Shown: positions 7,687 through 16,534, counted from the stretch's first letter. The stretch is 64,000 nucleotides of DNA from Niallia alba (GCF_012933555.1 NZ_JABBPK010000001.1:1404001-1468000), one strand, 5' to 3'. Translations and numbers: made by a program. The notes: a model not told the origin generated them from the letters alone.

Positions 7687-8589
7687 CTATCCTATTGTTT
7701 TTTCTTGCGTAATGGCAGGTTTATGCTGCTTTTGTAGTAAGAAAAAGAAGACGCCGAACAAAACGAGTAATCCGCCTATGATTTGAGCAAGGATTAACCG
7801 CTCGTTTAAAAGTAAAACAGCTAAAAGCGTAGCCCCAACGGGTTCTCCTAGGATACTCATAGAGATAGTTGTTGCATTAACATAATTAAGTAACCAATTA
7901 TTAATAACATGTGCAAGTGTCGGCACAATGGCAAGCAATACGAAAATACCCCATTCTTTTCCAGAATAGCCTGTCAATGTTTCACCAACTATTAGATTAT
8001 AAATGGTTAACAAACAAGCTGCGAAAAAGAAAACGGTAAAGGTATATATCCAATGGGTCATTTTTTTAATAATATTTTGACCGATTAATAAATAACCAAC
8101 TACAGCAATCACGCTCAAAAAGGAAAGAATATCTCCAATGACTGCATTGCTGTCTAGTCCAATATCTCCCCATCCGATCATCATAGCGCCAACGATAGCA
8201 ATTCCCATTGTCATAATCGCTGCAGAAGTAGTTCTTTCACGAAAGAAAATAAATCCGCCAAGAAGGGATACAATAGGCTGCAGTGCCAAGATAATCGTAG
8301 AACTAGCTACAGTAGTAAACTTTAGAGAACTGAACCAGAGAGCAAAGTGTAAAGCCAAAAAAGAACCTGAAAAAAATAAGAACGACCAATCTTTTTTCGT
8401 TAGTTTTTTAAAATCATTTCTATGAATATATACCATAGGAATCATAATAAGACATGCAAGCCACATTCGATACATACTTAAAATAGTGGCAGGAGCCTCC
8501 GACCATTTTACGAAAATCGCAGAAAACGAGATAGCGATAATCGAGATAAGTAATGGAAGTCCAATAGATTTTGATGATTGCTGATTCAC
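7687..8589 (-). CDS. EamA/DMT superfamily transporter
   Basis: This is a very hydrophobic protein of about 300 residues with roughly ten membrane segments in two EamA repeats (first repeat from PLLISIIAISFSAIFVKW, second from ILSFLSVIAVVGYLL). EamA proteins export or import small metabolites such as amino acids or nucleosides; the substrate cannot be predicted. I prefer the GTG start at 8589 (VNQQSSKSIG), with AGGGGG eight bases upstream. A TTG at 8616 would add nine residues but has no visible ribosome site. It stands alone, with a terminator just downstream. Confidence 0.85.
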   Translation of the reverse strand: MNQQSSKSIGLPLLISIIAISFSAIFVKWSEAPATILSMYRMWLACLIMIPMVYIHRNDFKKLTKKDWSFLFFSGSFLALHFALWFSSLKFTTVASSTIILALQPIVSLLGGFIFFRERTTSAAIMTMGIAIVGAMMIGWGDIGLDSNAVIGDILSFLSVIAVVGYLLIGQNIIKKMTHWIYTFTVFFFAACLLTIYNLIVGETLTGYSGKEWGIFVLLAIVPTLAHVINNWLLNYVNATTISMSILGEPVGATLLAVLLLNERLILAQIIGGLLVLFGVFFFLLQKQHKPAITQEKTIG

Positions 8590-8689
8590 TTTGTTTCCCC
8601 CTGACAATTCAAACAATTTGATATAATAGTAAATATAGTACGTTCAGCAGCAGGAAACAATCATTATTTTTCATTTGTTGGAAAAAAGA

Positions 8690-9049
8690 GAGGTTGGGAC
8701 ATAACTAAATAGATACTCTGTCAAGACGAACAATATCTAATTTAGCTAGTAAATAGCGGCTGCTTTCGCATACTTTTTACAAGAGGAAATATAATTAGTT
8801 GGGAAAACAGAGCAGCCGGAATACACGTAGACGCCACGGGGGATTAGCGAGAGAGTCTGAGACCCCGGAGGCTCAAGCGTTGTCCACGGAAAGCGAAGTG
8901 TATTCCGGCTGCGGGGAATTGCACTAAACTTCATGGAAACATCCTTTTAAAAACAAATAAAAAACCAAACAATTATACGGAACTTTTATTAGTATCTTCG
9001 TATAATTGTTCGGATTTATCTTTGGCTGGAATACTTATCTTTAAATCTC
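8690..9049. repeat. Composite repeat (outer GGGACATAA end, inner R2-type core), copy 1
   Basis: The element starts GAGGTTGGGACATAACTAAATAG and contains an R2-like core between GCAGCCGGAATACAC (8813) and GTGTATTCCGGCTGC (about 8898). It then has a hairpin with AACAATTATACG facing CGTATAATTGTTCGG. A near-identical copy lies at 38888-39266. In this copy the right-hand outer end (TTATGTCCCAGCCTC in the other copy) is degenerate. It fills the gap between the EamA and glycosidase genes. It has no coding capacity that I can support. Confidence 0.85.
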
Positions 9050-9065
9050 TAGTTGCTTTTGTTAT

Positions 9066-10847
9066 TTACCTTGCATGGATAAATTCATAGTTCATATCGA
9101 AACGAAGGATGCTGCATTCATATGGTCCCAGAATTACTGCAAGATCATCTGATTCAGCAGCATATTCTTCCTCTGTTAATAAAAGGGATATTTTTTTTCC
9201 TCGTAATGGGAAGGGAAGAAGAAATTGTGCTTCCATATCACTCTTATTTATAACTGTTAAAAGGATTTCATCGTCTTTTTTTGTATAATACGCTAAACAA
9301 GAGTCAGATTGTGACAAAAAGTAAAAAGAGCCATTATTAATGAGAAAGGAACTTTGTTTACGGACTTGAATTAATCGCTTAACAAAGCCTTTTAATTCTT
9401 CGTCATGTTCGTCTGAGTTCCATGGCATACACTTTCGACATCCAGGGTCGCTGCCCCCGCCTAACCCAATTTCATCTCCATAGTAAATACATGGAGTCCC
9501 AGGGTAAGTGAGGAGAAAGGTAAACAGAAGTTTTACACGTTCTTTGCGATAACTGCATTCATGCATAATCCGTGGGGTATCATGGCTGCCAATAATGTTG
9601 AATAATACTTTATTCACTGTATCTGGATAGGACTGTATAGTGGTTGTCATCTCTTCCATAAATTGTTGAGAAGAAATCATGTCATAAGCAAAAAATTGTA
9701 ACGCTTTTGTTAGCAATGGATAATTCATAACGGAGTCAAACTGATCACCTCTTAGCCATGGTAAAGAATCATGCCAAATTTCTCCTAATATAAAGAGGTC
9801 AGGTTTTAGATCTTTAACGACGGAACGGAAGGATCTCCAAAAATCATGATCAATTTCATTGGCAACATCTAAGCGCCAGCCATCGATATCACATTCTTTT
9901 ATCCAATATTGTGCTACATGTAATAAATAATCCTTTACTTCTAGGTTTGTTGTATTAAACTTTGGCATTGTTTCATAAAAGCCAAATGTTTCATAATTTA
10001 ATGTGTCATTTTCTTTTAAAGGAAATTTATGTATATGAAACCAGTCTTTATAGCGTGAATTGTCTTTGTTTTTTAGAACATCTTGAAATGGTGGAAATTG
10101 ATAACCACAGTGATTAAATACGGCATCAAGCATTACTCGAATTCCACGCTCGTGACATTCTTTTACAAGACGTTTGAGCATTTCGGTATCGCCAAATTGC
10201 GGATCTACTTCTAAATAGTTAATGGTATCGTATTTATGATTGCTTTTTGCGTGAAAAATAGGAGTAAGATAAATACCATTTATGCCAAGGTCAGAAAGAT
10301 AGTCTAAAGAGTCGATAATCCCTTGAAAATCACCGCCAAAAAAATTCCACAATCCTGGCTCCTCTTGCCCCCAAGGAGCAATATCCGCTGGATTCAAGGA
10401 GCTATTTCCATTGCGAAATCGTTCCGGAAAAATTTGATACCAGACAGTTGTGGATACCCAAGAAGGGGGAGTGAAAACATCTTTCTGATGAAGATAAGGT
10501 AAGCAAAAATAATAGCCAGCATCTTCTGGGATAAAAGGAAAGAATCCTTTTTCTGTATAGGTTATTTGTTGTTCATTATCTCTTATTATAAAGCCATAGC
10601 GGACTCTTTTTTTATTGGTAATTGTGCAATGCCAATAGTCAAACAGGGAATCAGATCCGCTTTTTTCCATTGTTATGCGCTGAGATACCCAATGATAGTC
10701 AATCATCTCGTACTGGTCCCCATAGATTAGTTCTATTTCTTTGACATTTGCTATTTTTGTTCGAATGTGGATATGGAGGGTATCTCCATTTTGTAAATAA
10801 CAATAATTATCTCCGCTGCGATGATAGATAGAGGCTAAATCAATCAT
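9066..10847 (-). CDS. Alpha-glycosidase, neopullulanase/cyclomaltodextrinase type (GH13)
   Basis: The 593-residue enzyme has an N-terminal CBM34-like beta domain (about residues 1-120) and a GH13 (beta/alpha)8 barrel. The conserved regions are clear: DAVFNH at 241-246, GWRLDVANE at 323-331 with nucleophile D327, GEIWH with acid/base E356, and SHDTPR with D423. The ANE version of region II and the CBM34 domain mark the neopullulanase, cyclomaltodextrinase and maltogenic amylase group, which hydrolyses cyclodextrins, pullulan or maltodextrins. No signal peptide is seen, so it acts inside the cell on imported oligosaccharides. GGGAG lies nine bases before ATG. No maltose transporter is adjacent, so the gene appears solitary. 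Confidence 0.93.
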   Translation of the reverse strand: MIDLASIYHRSGDNYCYLQNGDTLHIHIRTKIANVKEIELIYGDQYEMIDYHWVSQRITMEKSGSDSLFDYWHCTITNKKRVRYGFIIRDNEQQITYTEKGFFPFIPEDAGYYFCLPYLHQKDVFTPPSWVSTTVWYQIFPERFRNGNSSLNPADIAPWGQEEPGLWNFFGGDFQGIIDSLDYLSDLGINGIYLTPIFHAKSNHKYDTINYLEVDPQFGDTEMLKRLVKECHERGIRVMLDAVFNHCGYQFPPFQDVLKNKDNSRYKDWFHIHKFPLKENDTLNYETFGFYETMPKFNTTNLEVKDYLLHVAQYWIKECDIDGWRLDVANEIDHDFWRSFRSVVKDLKPDLFILGEIWHDSLPWLRGDQFDSVMNYPLLTKALQFFAYDMISSQQFMEEMTTTIQSYPDTVNKVLFNIIGSHDTPRIMHECSYRKERVKLLFTFLLTYPGTPCIYYGDEIGLGGGSDPGCRKCMPWNSDEHDEELKGFVKRLIQVRKQSSFLINNGSFYFLSQSDSCLAYYTKKDDEILLTVINKSDMEAQFLLPFPLRGKKISLLLTEEEYAAESDDLAVILGPYECSILRFDMNYEFIHAR

Positions 10848-10948
10848 TTTCTCACACTCCCTTTGTAATCTTTCTATATCTTTTTGCCAATAGTGTTGAC
10901 AGTTAAGAAAGATTTTAAAAGGGAGAAAAGAAAATTAGTTTATTAATG

Positions 10949-10982
10949 GAAAAACCACTCGCAAAATAGAGGAGCGAGCGGC
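10949..10982 (-). terminator. Terminator of the stress-type SDR gene
   Basis: On the minus strand CCGCTCGC pairs with GCGAGTGG, followed by TTTTT, 22 bases beyond the SDR stop at 11004. Confidence 0.65.
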
Positions 10983-11003
10983 TTACATTTACTATATCGA
11001 AAA

Positions 11004-11879
11004 TTATCCGTTAACAATTGTACCACCATTAACATGGAGGACCTGTCCAGTAACATAAGTGGAATCATTACTAGCTAAATATACATAGGCTGGTGCAAGT
11101 TCACAAGGTTGACCAGCACGTTTAAAAGGAGTATTTGCTCCAAAAGATGCCACTTGTTCACTATCAAAGGTAGAAGGAATTAGTGGTGTCCAAATTGGTC
11201 CTGGTGCTACACCATTAACTCGTATGCCTTGTCCAGCTAGAGAACCTGATAAGGAACGAGTAAAGGCAGTAATAGCTCCTTTCGTAGCTGAATAATCAAT
11301 TAATGTTTCATTCCCTTTATAGGCAGTAATCGATGTTGTATTGATTATCGTATCGCCTTCTTGGAAATGTGGAAGAGTGGCTTTTGTTAAATAAAACATA
11401 GAGAAAATATTAGTTTGGAATGTTTTCTCTAATTGTTCTGACGTGATATCCAGTATGCTTGATTGCGGATGTTGCTCTGCAGCATTATTTACGAGAATAT
11501 TAACCTTGCCAAATTCTGAAACGGTCTTTTCTACCACCTCTTTACAGAAGCTTTCATCACCAATATCCCCAGCAAGCAGTAAGCATTTTACTCCTTCTGC
11601 TTCGACTAATTCTTTTGTTTTATTTGCATCATCATGCTCATCTAAGTATACTACTACAACATCAGCACCTTCTTTTGCATAGTAAATAGCAACAGAACGG
11701 CCAATTCCGCTATCACCACCAGTGATGATTGCCGCTTTTCCTTTTAATTTTTCAGATCCCTTATAAGAGGGATCTACATCTTTCGGAATAGGATTCATTT
11801 CAGTTTGAATACCTGGTTGTTGTTCTTGATGTTGAGGGGGAAATGTTTGTTCAATTTGTTCGTTATTATTGTTAGCCAT
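11004..11879 (-). CDS. SDR family oxidoreductase (YdaD/YhdF-like, general-stress type)
   Basis: The start is ATG 11879 (MANNNNEQ), with AAGGAG eight bases upstream; the longer frame to 11999 lacks a site. The 291-residue protein begins with a polar, Gln/Pro-rich tail (FPPQHQEQQPG). The Rossmann motif TGGDSGIG follows at residues 53-60, then NNAA and a catalytic YSATK. This tail plus domain order is characteristic of the Bacillus general-stress dehydrogenases such as YdaD and YhdF. The NAD(P)-dependent substrate is unknown. In that group expression is often SigB-dependent, but no SigB promoter was established here. It has its own terminator. Confidence 0.88.
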   Translation of the reverse strand: MANNNNEQIEQTFPPQHQEQQPGIQTEMNPIPKDVDPSYKGSEKLKGKAAIITGGDSGIGRSVAIYYAKEGADVVVVYLDEHDDANKTKELVEAEGVKCLLLAGDIGDESFCKEVVEKTVSEFGKVNILVNNAAEQHPQSSILDITSEQLEKTFQTNIFSMFYLTKATLPHFQEGDTIINTTSITAYKGNETLIDYSATKGAITAFTRSLSGSLAGQGIRVNGVAPGPIWTPLIPSTFDSEQVASFGANTPFKRAGQPCELAPAYVYLASNDSTYVTGQVLHVNGGTIVNG

Positions 11880-11980
11880 TTCAATCACTCCTTCTATATT
11901 CTGTGCATGTTTACTTATTTTTCCCAAATCAGTTGAAATAAACATGGTAAAAATAGGGTTGTTTGATAAGGAGTGCAGGT

Positions 11981-12016
11981 AAAAAAGGATGGTACCCAAA
12001 TGGTTCCCACCCTTTA
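11981..12016 (-). terminator. Terminator of the yajQ-type gene
   Basis: On the minus strand GGGTGGGAACC faces GGTACCATCC (imperfect stem), followed by a six-T run, just past the stop at 12020. Confidence 0.6.
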
Positions 12017-12019
12017 TTA

Positions 12020-12514
12020 TTAGCGATAATTGACAAACTGCACATCAATTGTAATTTTTGATTCGTCTTTAACAGCAGCAATAATCTTTTGTAAATCATC
12101 ACGGCTTTTAGCAGTTACACGAATTTGATCGTCTTGTTGTTGCGTTTTCACTTTCAAACCACTATTTTTAATTAATGCATTTATTATTTTTGCATTGTCT
12201 CTATCAATGCCCTGTATCAATTTCGCTCTTTGGCGAACCGTACCACCTGAAGCACCTTCTATTTTGCCATAATCTAAGTTTTTGATAGGAATCCCACGTT
12301 TAAACATTTTGCTAATAAGTACATCTTTTAGCTGTTCCAATTTATATTCATCATCTGAAACAAGCACTAAGTCCTCTTTGTCTAATGTGATATTGCTTTT
12401 ACTTCCTTTAAAATCATAACGATTTTGAATTTCCTTCATCGCCAGCTGGACAGCATTCGTTACTTCTGAAAAATCTACCTTTGATACAATATCAAATGAA
12501 CTTTCTTTTGCCAT
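12020..12514 (-). CDS. yitK: YajQ family nucleotide-binding protein (YitK)
   Basis: The 164-residue product is a full-length member of the YajQ/DUF520 family, from [15 protein letters not shown] to VQFVNYR. It has the conserved [10 protein letters not shown] and [17 protein letters not shown] stretches. Family members consist of two ferredoxin-like domains and bind nucleotides; some proteobacterial ones bind cyclic di-GMP, which is not shown for Bacillus. TAATCAGGAGG precedes the start. It is divergent from yitL, the same neighbour as in B. subtilis, which supports orthology to YitK. Physiological role is unclear. Confidence 0.92.
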   Translation of the reverse strand: MAKESSFDIVSKVDFSEVTNAVQLAMKEIQNRYDFKGSKSNITLDKEDLVLVSDDEYKLEQLKDVLISKMFKRGIPIKNLDYGKIEGASGGTVRQRAKLIQGIDRDNAKIINALIKNSGLKVKTQQQDDQIRVTAKSRDDLQKIIAAVKDESKITIDVQFVNYR

Positions 12515-12714
12515 ATTTACCTCCTGATTAATTGGAATTTAATACGAATTATAAGTAAGTCTGTAGTAAATCCAATTTCTTTTATGCTTGTATTATAGTA
12601 AAATTAAGCAGTTGTAACAACTTTAGGCATGGAATATTCGTAAATAAGGGAATAATTAGGATGGCAGAATATAGAGTAAAGTTGAAATAGACAAGAATTA
12701 AAGGAGGAAACCAA

Positions 12715-13593
12715 ATGTCGTTAAGAGATTATATGGGACGAGTAGAAATATTAACAGTGGCTAGGATAGCATCTTTCGGGTACTTTTTGACGTTAGAAGA
12801 GGAAGACGAGGATGTGCTTTTGCATTTTAGTGAAACTGATCAGAAATTTGAAGAGGGCGATGAAGTACGCGTTTTTATTTATAGTGATTCACAAGGAAGA
12901 GCGTGCTCGAGTACGTTTATTCCGTCCATCGCAGTCGGGAAGTATGATTGGGTAAAGGTAACGGATCGCAAAGAGGGAATCGGCTGTTTCTTTGATATAG
13001 GCTTAAAAAAGGACATGCTATTAGGCGAGGATGATTTACCGGTTCATGAAGAGGTTTGGCCAGAAGTTGGGGATATGCTTTATATTACGTTAAAGGTAAA
13101 TAAGAACAACTACTTATATGTTAAACCTGCTACAGATCCTATCATTGAAGAAATGGCAACAAAAGCGACAAGAGCGGATTTTAATAAAAACATCCATGGC
13201 TATATTTATCGAACAGCAAAGGTTGGTAGCTGGATTTATACAGCGGAAGGCTTTAAAGGATTTATCCATGAATCAGAGAGAGGCCAGGAACCAAGATTAG
13301 GAGAAAAGGTGAACGGTCGTATCATTGATGTAAAGCTAGATGGTACGGTAAATGTATCATTATTACCGAGAAAAGAAGAAGCGCTTGATAAAGATGCCCA
13401 ACTAATTCTAGATTATTTAATTACTCGAAAGGGTGCAATGCCTTATGGAGATAAGAGCATGCCAGAGGATATTAAAGAACGATTTAATTTAAGTAAAGGA
13501 TCTTTCAAACGGGCGCTTGGAAAGCTAATGAAGGAAAATAAAGTCTACCAAGAAGAAGGATGGACGTATTTAAAGGAAGACAGTCAAAACTAA
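12715..13593 (+). CDS. yitL: CvfB/YitL family S1-domain RNA-binding protein
   Basis: The 292-residue protein has successive S1-like OB folds (about residues 1-65, 70-140 and 145-215) and a C-terminal winged-helix segment with LDYLITRKGAMPYGDKSMPEDIKERF and LSKGSFKRALGKLMKE. This layout is the CvfB family, first described in Staphylococcus aureus as affecting virulence factor expression through RNA binding. AAAGGAGG lies seven bases before ATG. It diverges from yitK. A G-T-rich hairpin with a T run follows. Confidence 0.9.
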   Translation: MSLRDYMGRVEILTVARIASFGYFLTLEEEDEDVLLHFSETDQKFEEGDEVRVFIYSDSQGRACSSTFIPSIAVGKYDWVKVTDRKEGIGCFFDIGLKKDMLLGEDDLPVHEEVWPEVGDMLYITLKVNKNNYLYVKPATDPIIEEMATKATRADFNKNIHGYIYRTAKVGSWIYTAEGFKGFIHESERGQEPRLGEKVNGRIIDVKLDGTVNVSLLPRKEEALDKDAQLILDYLITRKGAMPYGDKSMPEDIKERFNLSKGSFKRALGKLMKENKVYQEEGWTYLKEDSQN

Positions 13594-13616
13594 TCCAAAT
13601 ATAGGTTGGGTAATGG

Positions 13617-13654
13617 GGTATTTCAAAGTATTTATATCTTTGGGATGCCTTTTT
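13617..13654 (+). terminator. Probable terminator of yitL
   Basis: GGTATTTCAAAG can pair with CTTTGGGATGCC (with G-T pairs), followed by TTTTT, 24 bases after the stop. Confidence 0.55.
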
Positions 13655-13736
13655 AATTATAGAAAAGGCTTGGAAAGTTAAAGACGCATAGGGAGGTTTA
13701 TCTCAATGCCTTTTTCAGACGTAGGAAGTGCTAGAA

Positions 13737-13908
13737 GGTAACAGAGAGGTCGCATCAGAGCCCATTTCATCAAAAAAGGAAGCCAAAAGGTAACAGAGAA
13801 GTCGCGTCAGAGCCCATTTCATCAAAAAAGGAAGCCAAAAGGTAACAGAGAATCCACATCAGAGCCCGTTTCAGCAAAAGGAAGCACCAAAAGGTAACAG
13901 AGAAATAA
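13737..13908. repeat. 52-bp tandem repeat, about 3.3 units
   Basis: GGTAACAGAG recurs at 13737, 13789, 13841 and 13893, exactly 52 bases apart. Each unit runs through a TCAGAGCCCATTTCATC-like middle and a GGAAGCC segment. A weaker partial unit may precede it from about 13700. Because 52 is not a multiple of three and stops occur, it is not a protein repeat. It fills the 407-base gap between yitL and the small gene at 14001. Confidence 0.85.
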
Positions 13909-13941
13909 CCTCGATAACTTTTTACCCAGAGGCAGTGCCAA

Positions 13942-13973
13942 AAAAGAACTGCCTTAAAAATCAGGCAGTTCCT
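13942..13973 (-). terminator. Terminator of the DUF3941-type gene
   Basis: GAACTGCC pairs perfectly with GGCAGTTC around a ten-base loop. On the minus strand it is followed by a six-T run, 28 bases beyond the stop at 14001. Confidence 0.75.
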
Positions 13974-14000
13974 ATATTAGCATTCCGATCTCCGTTGTTC

Positions 14001-14132
14001 TTACAGGTGATCTGTTTTTTTACTATACTGATGTTTGCCGTTTTTGCGGTTTTTTTCACGCATCATGTTCTTTTCATGACGCAATGCATTATTATCTTTG
14101 GCTTTTTTATCATTATCAGAAGTATGTGGCAT
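14001..14132 (-). CDS. Small DUF3941-like protein, 43 residues
   Basis: The minus strand encodes MPHTSDNDKKAKDNNALRHE, then an Arg/Lys/Asn-rich stretch ending KHQYSKKTDHL. AAAGGAGT lies eight bases upstream and a strong terminator lies downstream, so this is a genuine gene, although it is only 44 codons long. The highly polar, basic sequence resembles the short DUF3941 proteins found across Bacillus, whose function is unknown. The plus-strand frame over the same bases (a hydrophobic 78-residue product) is best explained as its shadow. The family assignment is from memory. Confidence 0.75.
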   Translation of the reverse strand: MPHTSDNDKKAKDNNALRHEKNMMREKNRKNGKHQYSKKTDHL

Positions 14133-14226
14133 AAAAAATACTCCTTTCAACGTCAGCTTTTGTTCTATTAGAACATTGTTAGTATGAGTGAAAGGAGTAA
14201 ATTTTATTCTTTTTAACTTAACGTAT

Positions 14227-15093
14227 TTATTCAGGTAGTTTATTTAAGAAGAAAATAGCGATTGTTCCAGCACCAGTATGAGAACCAACAGATGCGCCAA
14301 TTGATGAAATGAACACATCTTTTGGTTGGAATTTGTCTACAATCATTTCTTTTACTTCTAAAGCTGTCGCTTCATCATCGGCATGACTGATTGCAAACAC
14401 TTGTTGATCCAACTTATCTCCTCGTTCTTCTATTAGCTCAATCATTCTGCGGAGAAGTTTCTTTTTGCCACGAATTTTTTCAAGAGGGACAAGCTTCCCA
14501 TCTTCAACGTGTAATAAAGGCTTAATATTTAATAACCCACCAAGAAATGCAGAGGCTTTTGAAACACGTCCGCCTTTTGCTAAATATTCTAGATCCTCTA
14601 CTGTAAATAAGTGCTCCATATGCTCGCATAAGAACTGCAGGCGTGGTATAATTTCACTTATGTCTTTACCTAGATCGCGTAATTTTACCGCTTCTTGAAC
14701 CACTAATCCAGCACCTAATGATGCGCATTTACTATCAATGATCGTTAAATCAAAATCAGGATATTCTTCCTTTACTTGTTCTAATATCATTACTGCTGTT
14801 TGGTAGGTTCCAGATAATTGCGAAGAAAAAGCAATATAAACACCTTTATCATTATTTTGTGCTAATTCTGTAAAAATATCTTTAAATAATGCAGGAGAAA
14901 CTTGAGAGGTTTTTGGAACTTGTCCACTGCGAATAGCATTGTAGACAGTAAGTGGTTCTATTGTTTTCAAATCCTCATATTCCTTACCGTCTAGGTTAAC
15001 TTTTAGCGGTAGTAGTGAAACCTCGTTTTTTTCATAATAGGATAGAGGTAAATCACTTGCACTATCTGCTAGGATTTTAAAAGTCATATTCAT
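14227..15093 (-). CDS. yitS: DegV family fatty-acid-binding protein (YitS)
   Basis: The 288-residue protein starts MNMTFKILADSASDLPLSYY and has the DegV hallmarks: a DSASDLP opening, PKTSQVSP, AFSSQLSGTYQTA and EYLAKGGRVSKASAFLGGLL. DegV/FakB proteins bind a single fatty acid and can present it to fatty acid kinase FakA for phospholipid synthesis. Whether this paralogue does so is unknown. Either Met1 or Met3 may be the start; the ribosome site AAGAAGTG is weak. It lies divergently from yitT, as yitS and yitT are neighbours in B. subtilis. Confidence 0.9.
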   Translation of the reverse strand: MNMTFKILADSASDLPLSYYEKNEVSLLPLKVNLDGKEYEDLKTIEPLTVYNAIRSGQVPKTSQVSPALFKDIFTELAQNNDKGVYIAFSSQLSGTYQTAVMILEQVKEEYPDFDLTIIDSKCASLGAGLVVQEAVKLRDLGKDISEIIPRLQFLCEHMEHLFTVEDLEYLAKGGRVSKASAFLGGLLNIKPLLHVEDGKLVPLEKIRGKKKLLRRMIELIEERGDKLDQQVFAISHADDEATALEVKEMIVDKFQPKDVFISSIGASVGSHTGAGTIAIFFLNKLPE

Positions 15094-15170
15094 TTCACTT
15101 CTTTCTTTTTTTATAAAAACATATGGTAATTGGAGTACTGTTATGATAAATAACGATAATCTCTGTAAAA

Positions 15171-15197
15171 ATGCCTTGTTTTTTTAAAACAAGGCAT
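15171..15197. other. Hairpin between divergent yitS and yitT
   Basis: ATGCCTTGTTTT and AAAACAAGGCAT form a perfect 12-bp stem with a three-base loop. A five-A run at 15166-15170 becomes a T run on the minus strand, so it looks like a minus-strand terminator. It sits upstream of both starts, where no known gene needs one. It could end an unannotated short transcript or be a leader structure of yitS. Confidence 0.5.
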
Positions 15198-15294
15198 ACT
15201 TATTTGTAGTTTATAAAACTTTGCAGGAAAAAACAATGAATAGTAACAGTTAAAATAGTAAAAATTACTATATATCGTATTGGAGAGGATACTT

Positions 15295-16119
15295 ATGTAT
15301 TGGTTATTAACAAAAAAATTAATTGTCGTTATTTTTGGGGCACTTTTAAATGCCATCGCCATGAATTTTTTCCTAATACCTGCTGATGTATACGCAAGCG
15401 GATTTGCTGGTGTCGCACAGCTTGTATCAAAAGTAACACCTATTTCTACCGGGATTTTATTATTTATCCTAAATGTGCCAATTGCGATTCTTGGTTGGAT
15501 CAAAGTGGGAAAATCATTTACGTGTTTTAGTTTTTTAAGTGTTGTTTTTATGTCTTTGTTTATGGAAATAATTCCAGTCCATAGCTATTCCCATGATATT
15601 TTGTTAAATGCTGTTTTTGGCGGTGTCATTGCGGCTGTTGGGGTTGGATTAACGTTGAAGTGGGGGGCATCAACTGGAGGCATGGACATTATCGCCATGA
15701 TTCTCTCACGTGTACAAGATAAGCCCGTCGGTACCTATTTCTTTATTCTGAATGGAGCTATTATTATCACAGCTGGAGCCATGTTCGGTTGGGAAAAAGC
15801 TTTATATACGCTAGTGAATCTTTATGCAGCGACAAAAGTGATTGATACGATACATACAGCCCACCAAAAATTAACGGTGATGATTGTTACAAAGAAAACA
15901 GATGAGCTAAAAGTTGCAATTCATGAAAAATTAGTGAGGGGAATTACGATTTTGCCTGCTCGTGGAGCATTTTCTAATGAGCCAAAGGAAATGCTAATGA
16001 TTGTAGTGACTCGGTATGAATTATTTGATTTGGAACGTGTCATTAAGGAAGTTGATCCGCAAGCATTTACCAATGTTGTACAGACAACAGCAGTACTCGG
16101 TTTCTTTAGAAAAGCATAA
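15295..16119 (+). CDS. yitT: YitT family membrane protein (DUF161 plus DUF2179)
   Basis: The product has about 274 residues. An N-terminal membrane part has five or six hydrophobic segments (from LIVVIFGALLNAIAMNFFLIP through LKWGASTGGMDIIA). A C-terminal soluble DUF2179 domain covers about the last 80 residues (TVMIVTKKTDEL..GITILPARGAF). I chose ATG 15295 because GGAGAGG lies six bases upstream; TTG 15280 is only an open-frame extension. The family is widespread in Firmicutes, with proposed but unproven transport or regulatory roles. It is followed 13 bases later by a small secreted-protein gene, probably co-transcribed. Confidence 0.9.
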   Translation: MYWLLTKKLIVVIFGALLNAIAMNFFLIPADVYASGFAGVAQLVSKVTPISTGILLFILNVPIAILGWIKVGKSFTCFSFLSVVFMSLFMEIIPVHSYSHDILLNAVFGGVIAAVGVGLTLKWGASTGGMDIIAMILSRVQDKPVGTYFFILNGAIIITAGAMFGWEKALYTLVNLYAATKVIDTIHTAHQKLTVMIVTKKTDELKVAIHEKLVRGITILPARGAFSNEPKEMLMIVVTRYELFDLERVIKEVDPQAFTNVVQTTAVLGFFRKA

Positions 16120-16132
16120 AGGAGGAAGCATT

Positions 16133-16489
16133 TTGAAAAAAATTACTGCAATAATTTTATGTTTGTTCATTAGTATGCCATTCCTATCGATAGCGGCATC
16201 AGCAAACTCGACGAAAGAGCAAGTAAAACTACAAGATGTAACTGTTAGTGGTACAAACGGAAATTATGTTGTAAAAGGGAAAGCAACAACAGCAGGGACT
16301 ATTTTTTATTCTGTCGAAGATGGGCATAATGAATTATTAACAAAGCAAAAATTACAAATTAACAATAACAGATTTTTATTGCAAATTCATTTGAATAAAA
16401 AAGATTTGCCGACGAATGGAACAGTAATTTTATATTTTTCTGAAGAAGGGAAAGAACCATATTCAGTAGTATTAGAAACATTTTCGTGA
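16133..16489 (+). CDS. Secreted protein with Gmad2-like immunoglobulin fold
   Basis: TTG 16133, with AAAGGAGG seven bases upstream, starts a 118-residue protein. Residues 1-25 form a signal peptide: KK, a hydrophobic core ITAIILCLFISMPFLSIA and a likely cleavage after ASA (ASANS). The rest, VTVSGTNGNYVVKGKATTAG..., is a predicted beta-sandwich like Gmad2 domains of Bacillus spore-germination and secreted proteins. In B. subtilis the slot after yitT holds ipi, but this sequence does not look like that inhibitor. The longer open frame from 16016 overlaps yitT and is not the gene. Function is unknown. Confidence 0.75.
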   Translation: MKKITAIILCLFISMPFLSIAASANSTKEQVKLQDVTVSGTNGNYVVKGKATTAGTIFYSVEDGHNELLTKQKLQINNNRFLLQIHLNKKDLPTNGTVILYFSEEGKEPYSVVLETFS

Positions 16490-16534
16490 AACTTGATTTT
16501 GAATGGAGTTTTGCGTTGCAATTTAAGTTGAAGC

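Noticed and set aside
8746-8934. Frames inside the repeats (also 37956-38212 and 38945-39142)
   Set aside because: Frames in different copies translate the same repeat words (for example PPGSQTLSLI and YSGCSVFPTNYI). They lack ribosome sites and shift with repeat changes, so they are by-products of repeated DNA.
13737-13908. CRISPR array
   Set aside because: The units are contiguous with a 52-base period and no unique spacers, and no cas genes are nearby.
13935-14171. Plus-strand hydrophobic 78-residue frame
   Set aside because: It covers the minus-strand DUF3941-like gene, which has the ribosome site, terminator and sensible composition. The plus frame has none of these.
15141-15503. Minus-strand 120-residue frame overlapping the start of yitT
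   Set aside because: It is the shadow of a convincing membrane-protein gene and has no family resemblance or ribosome site.
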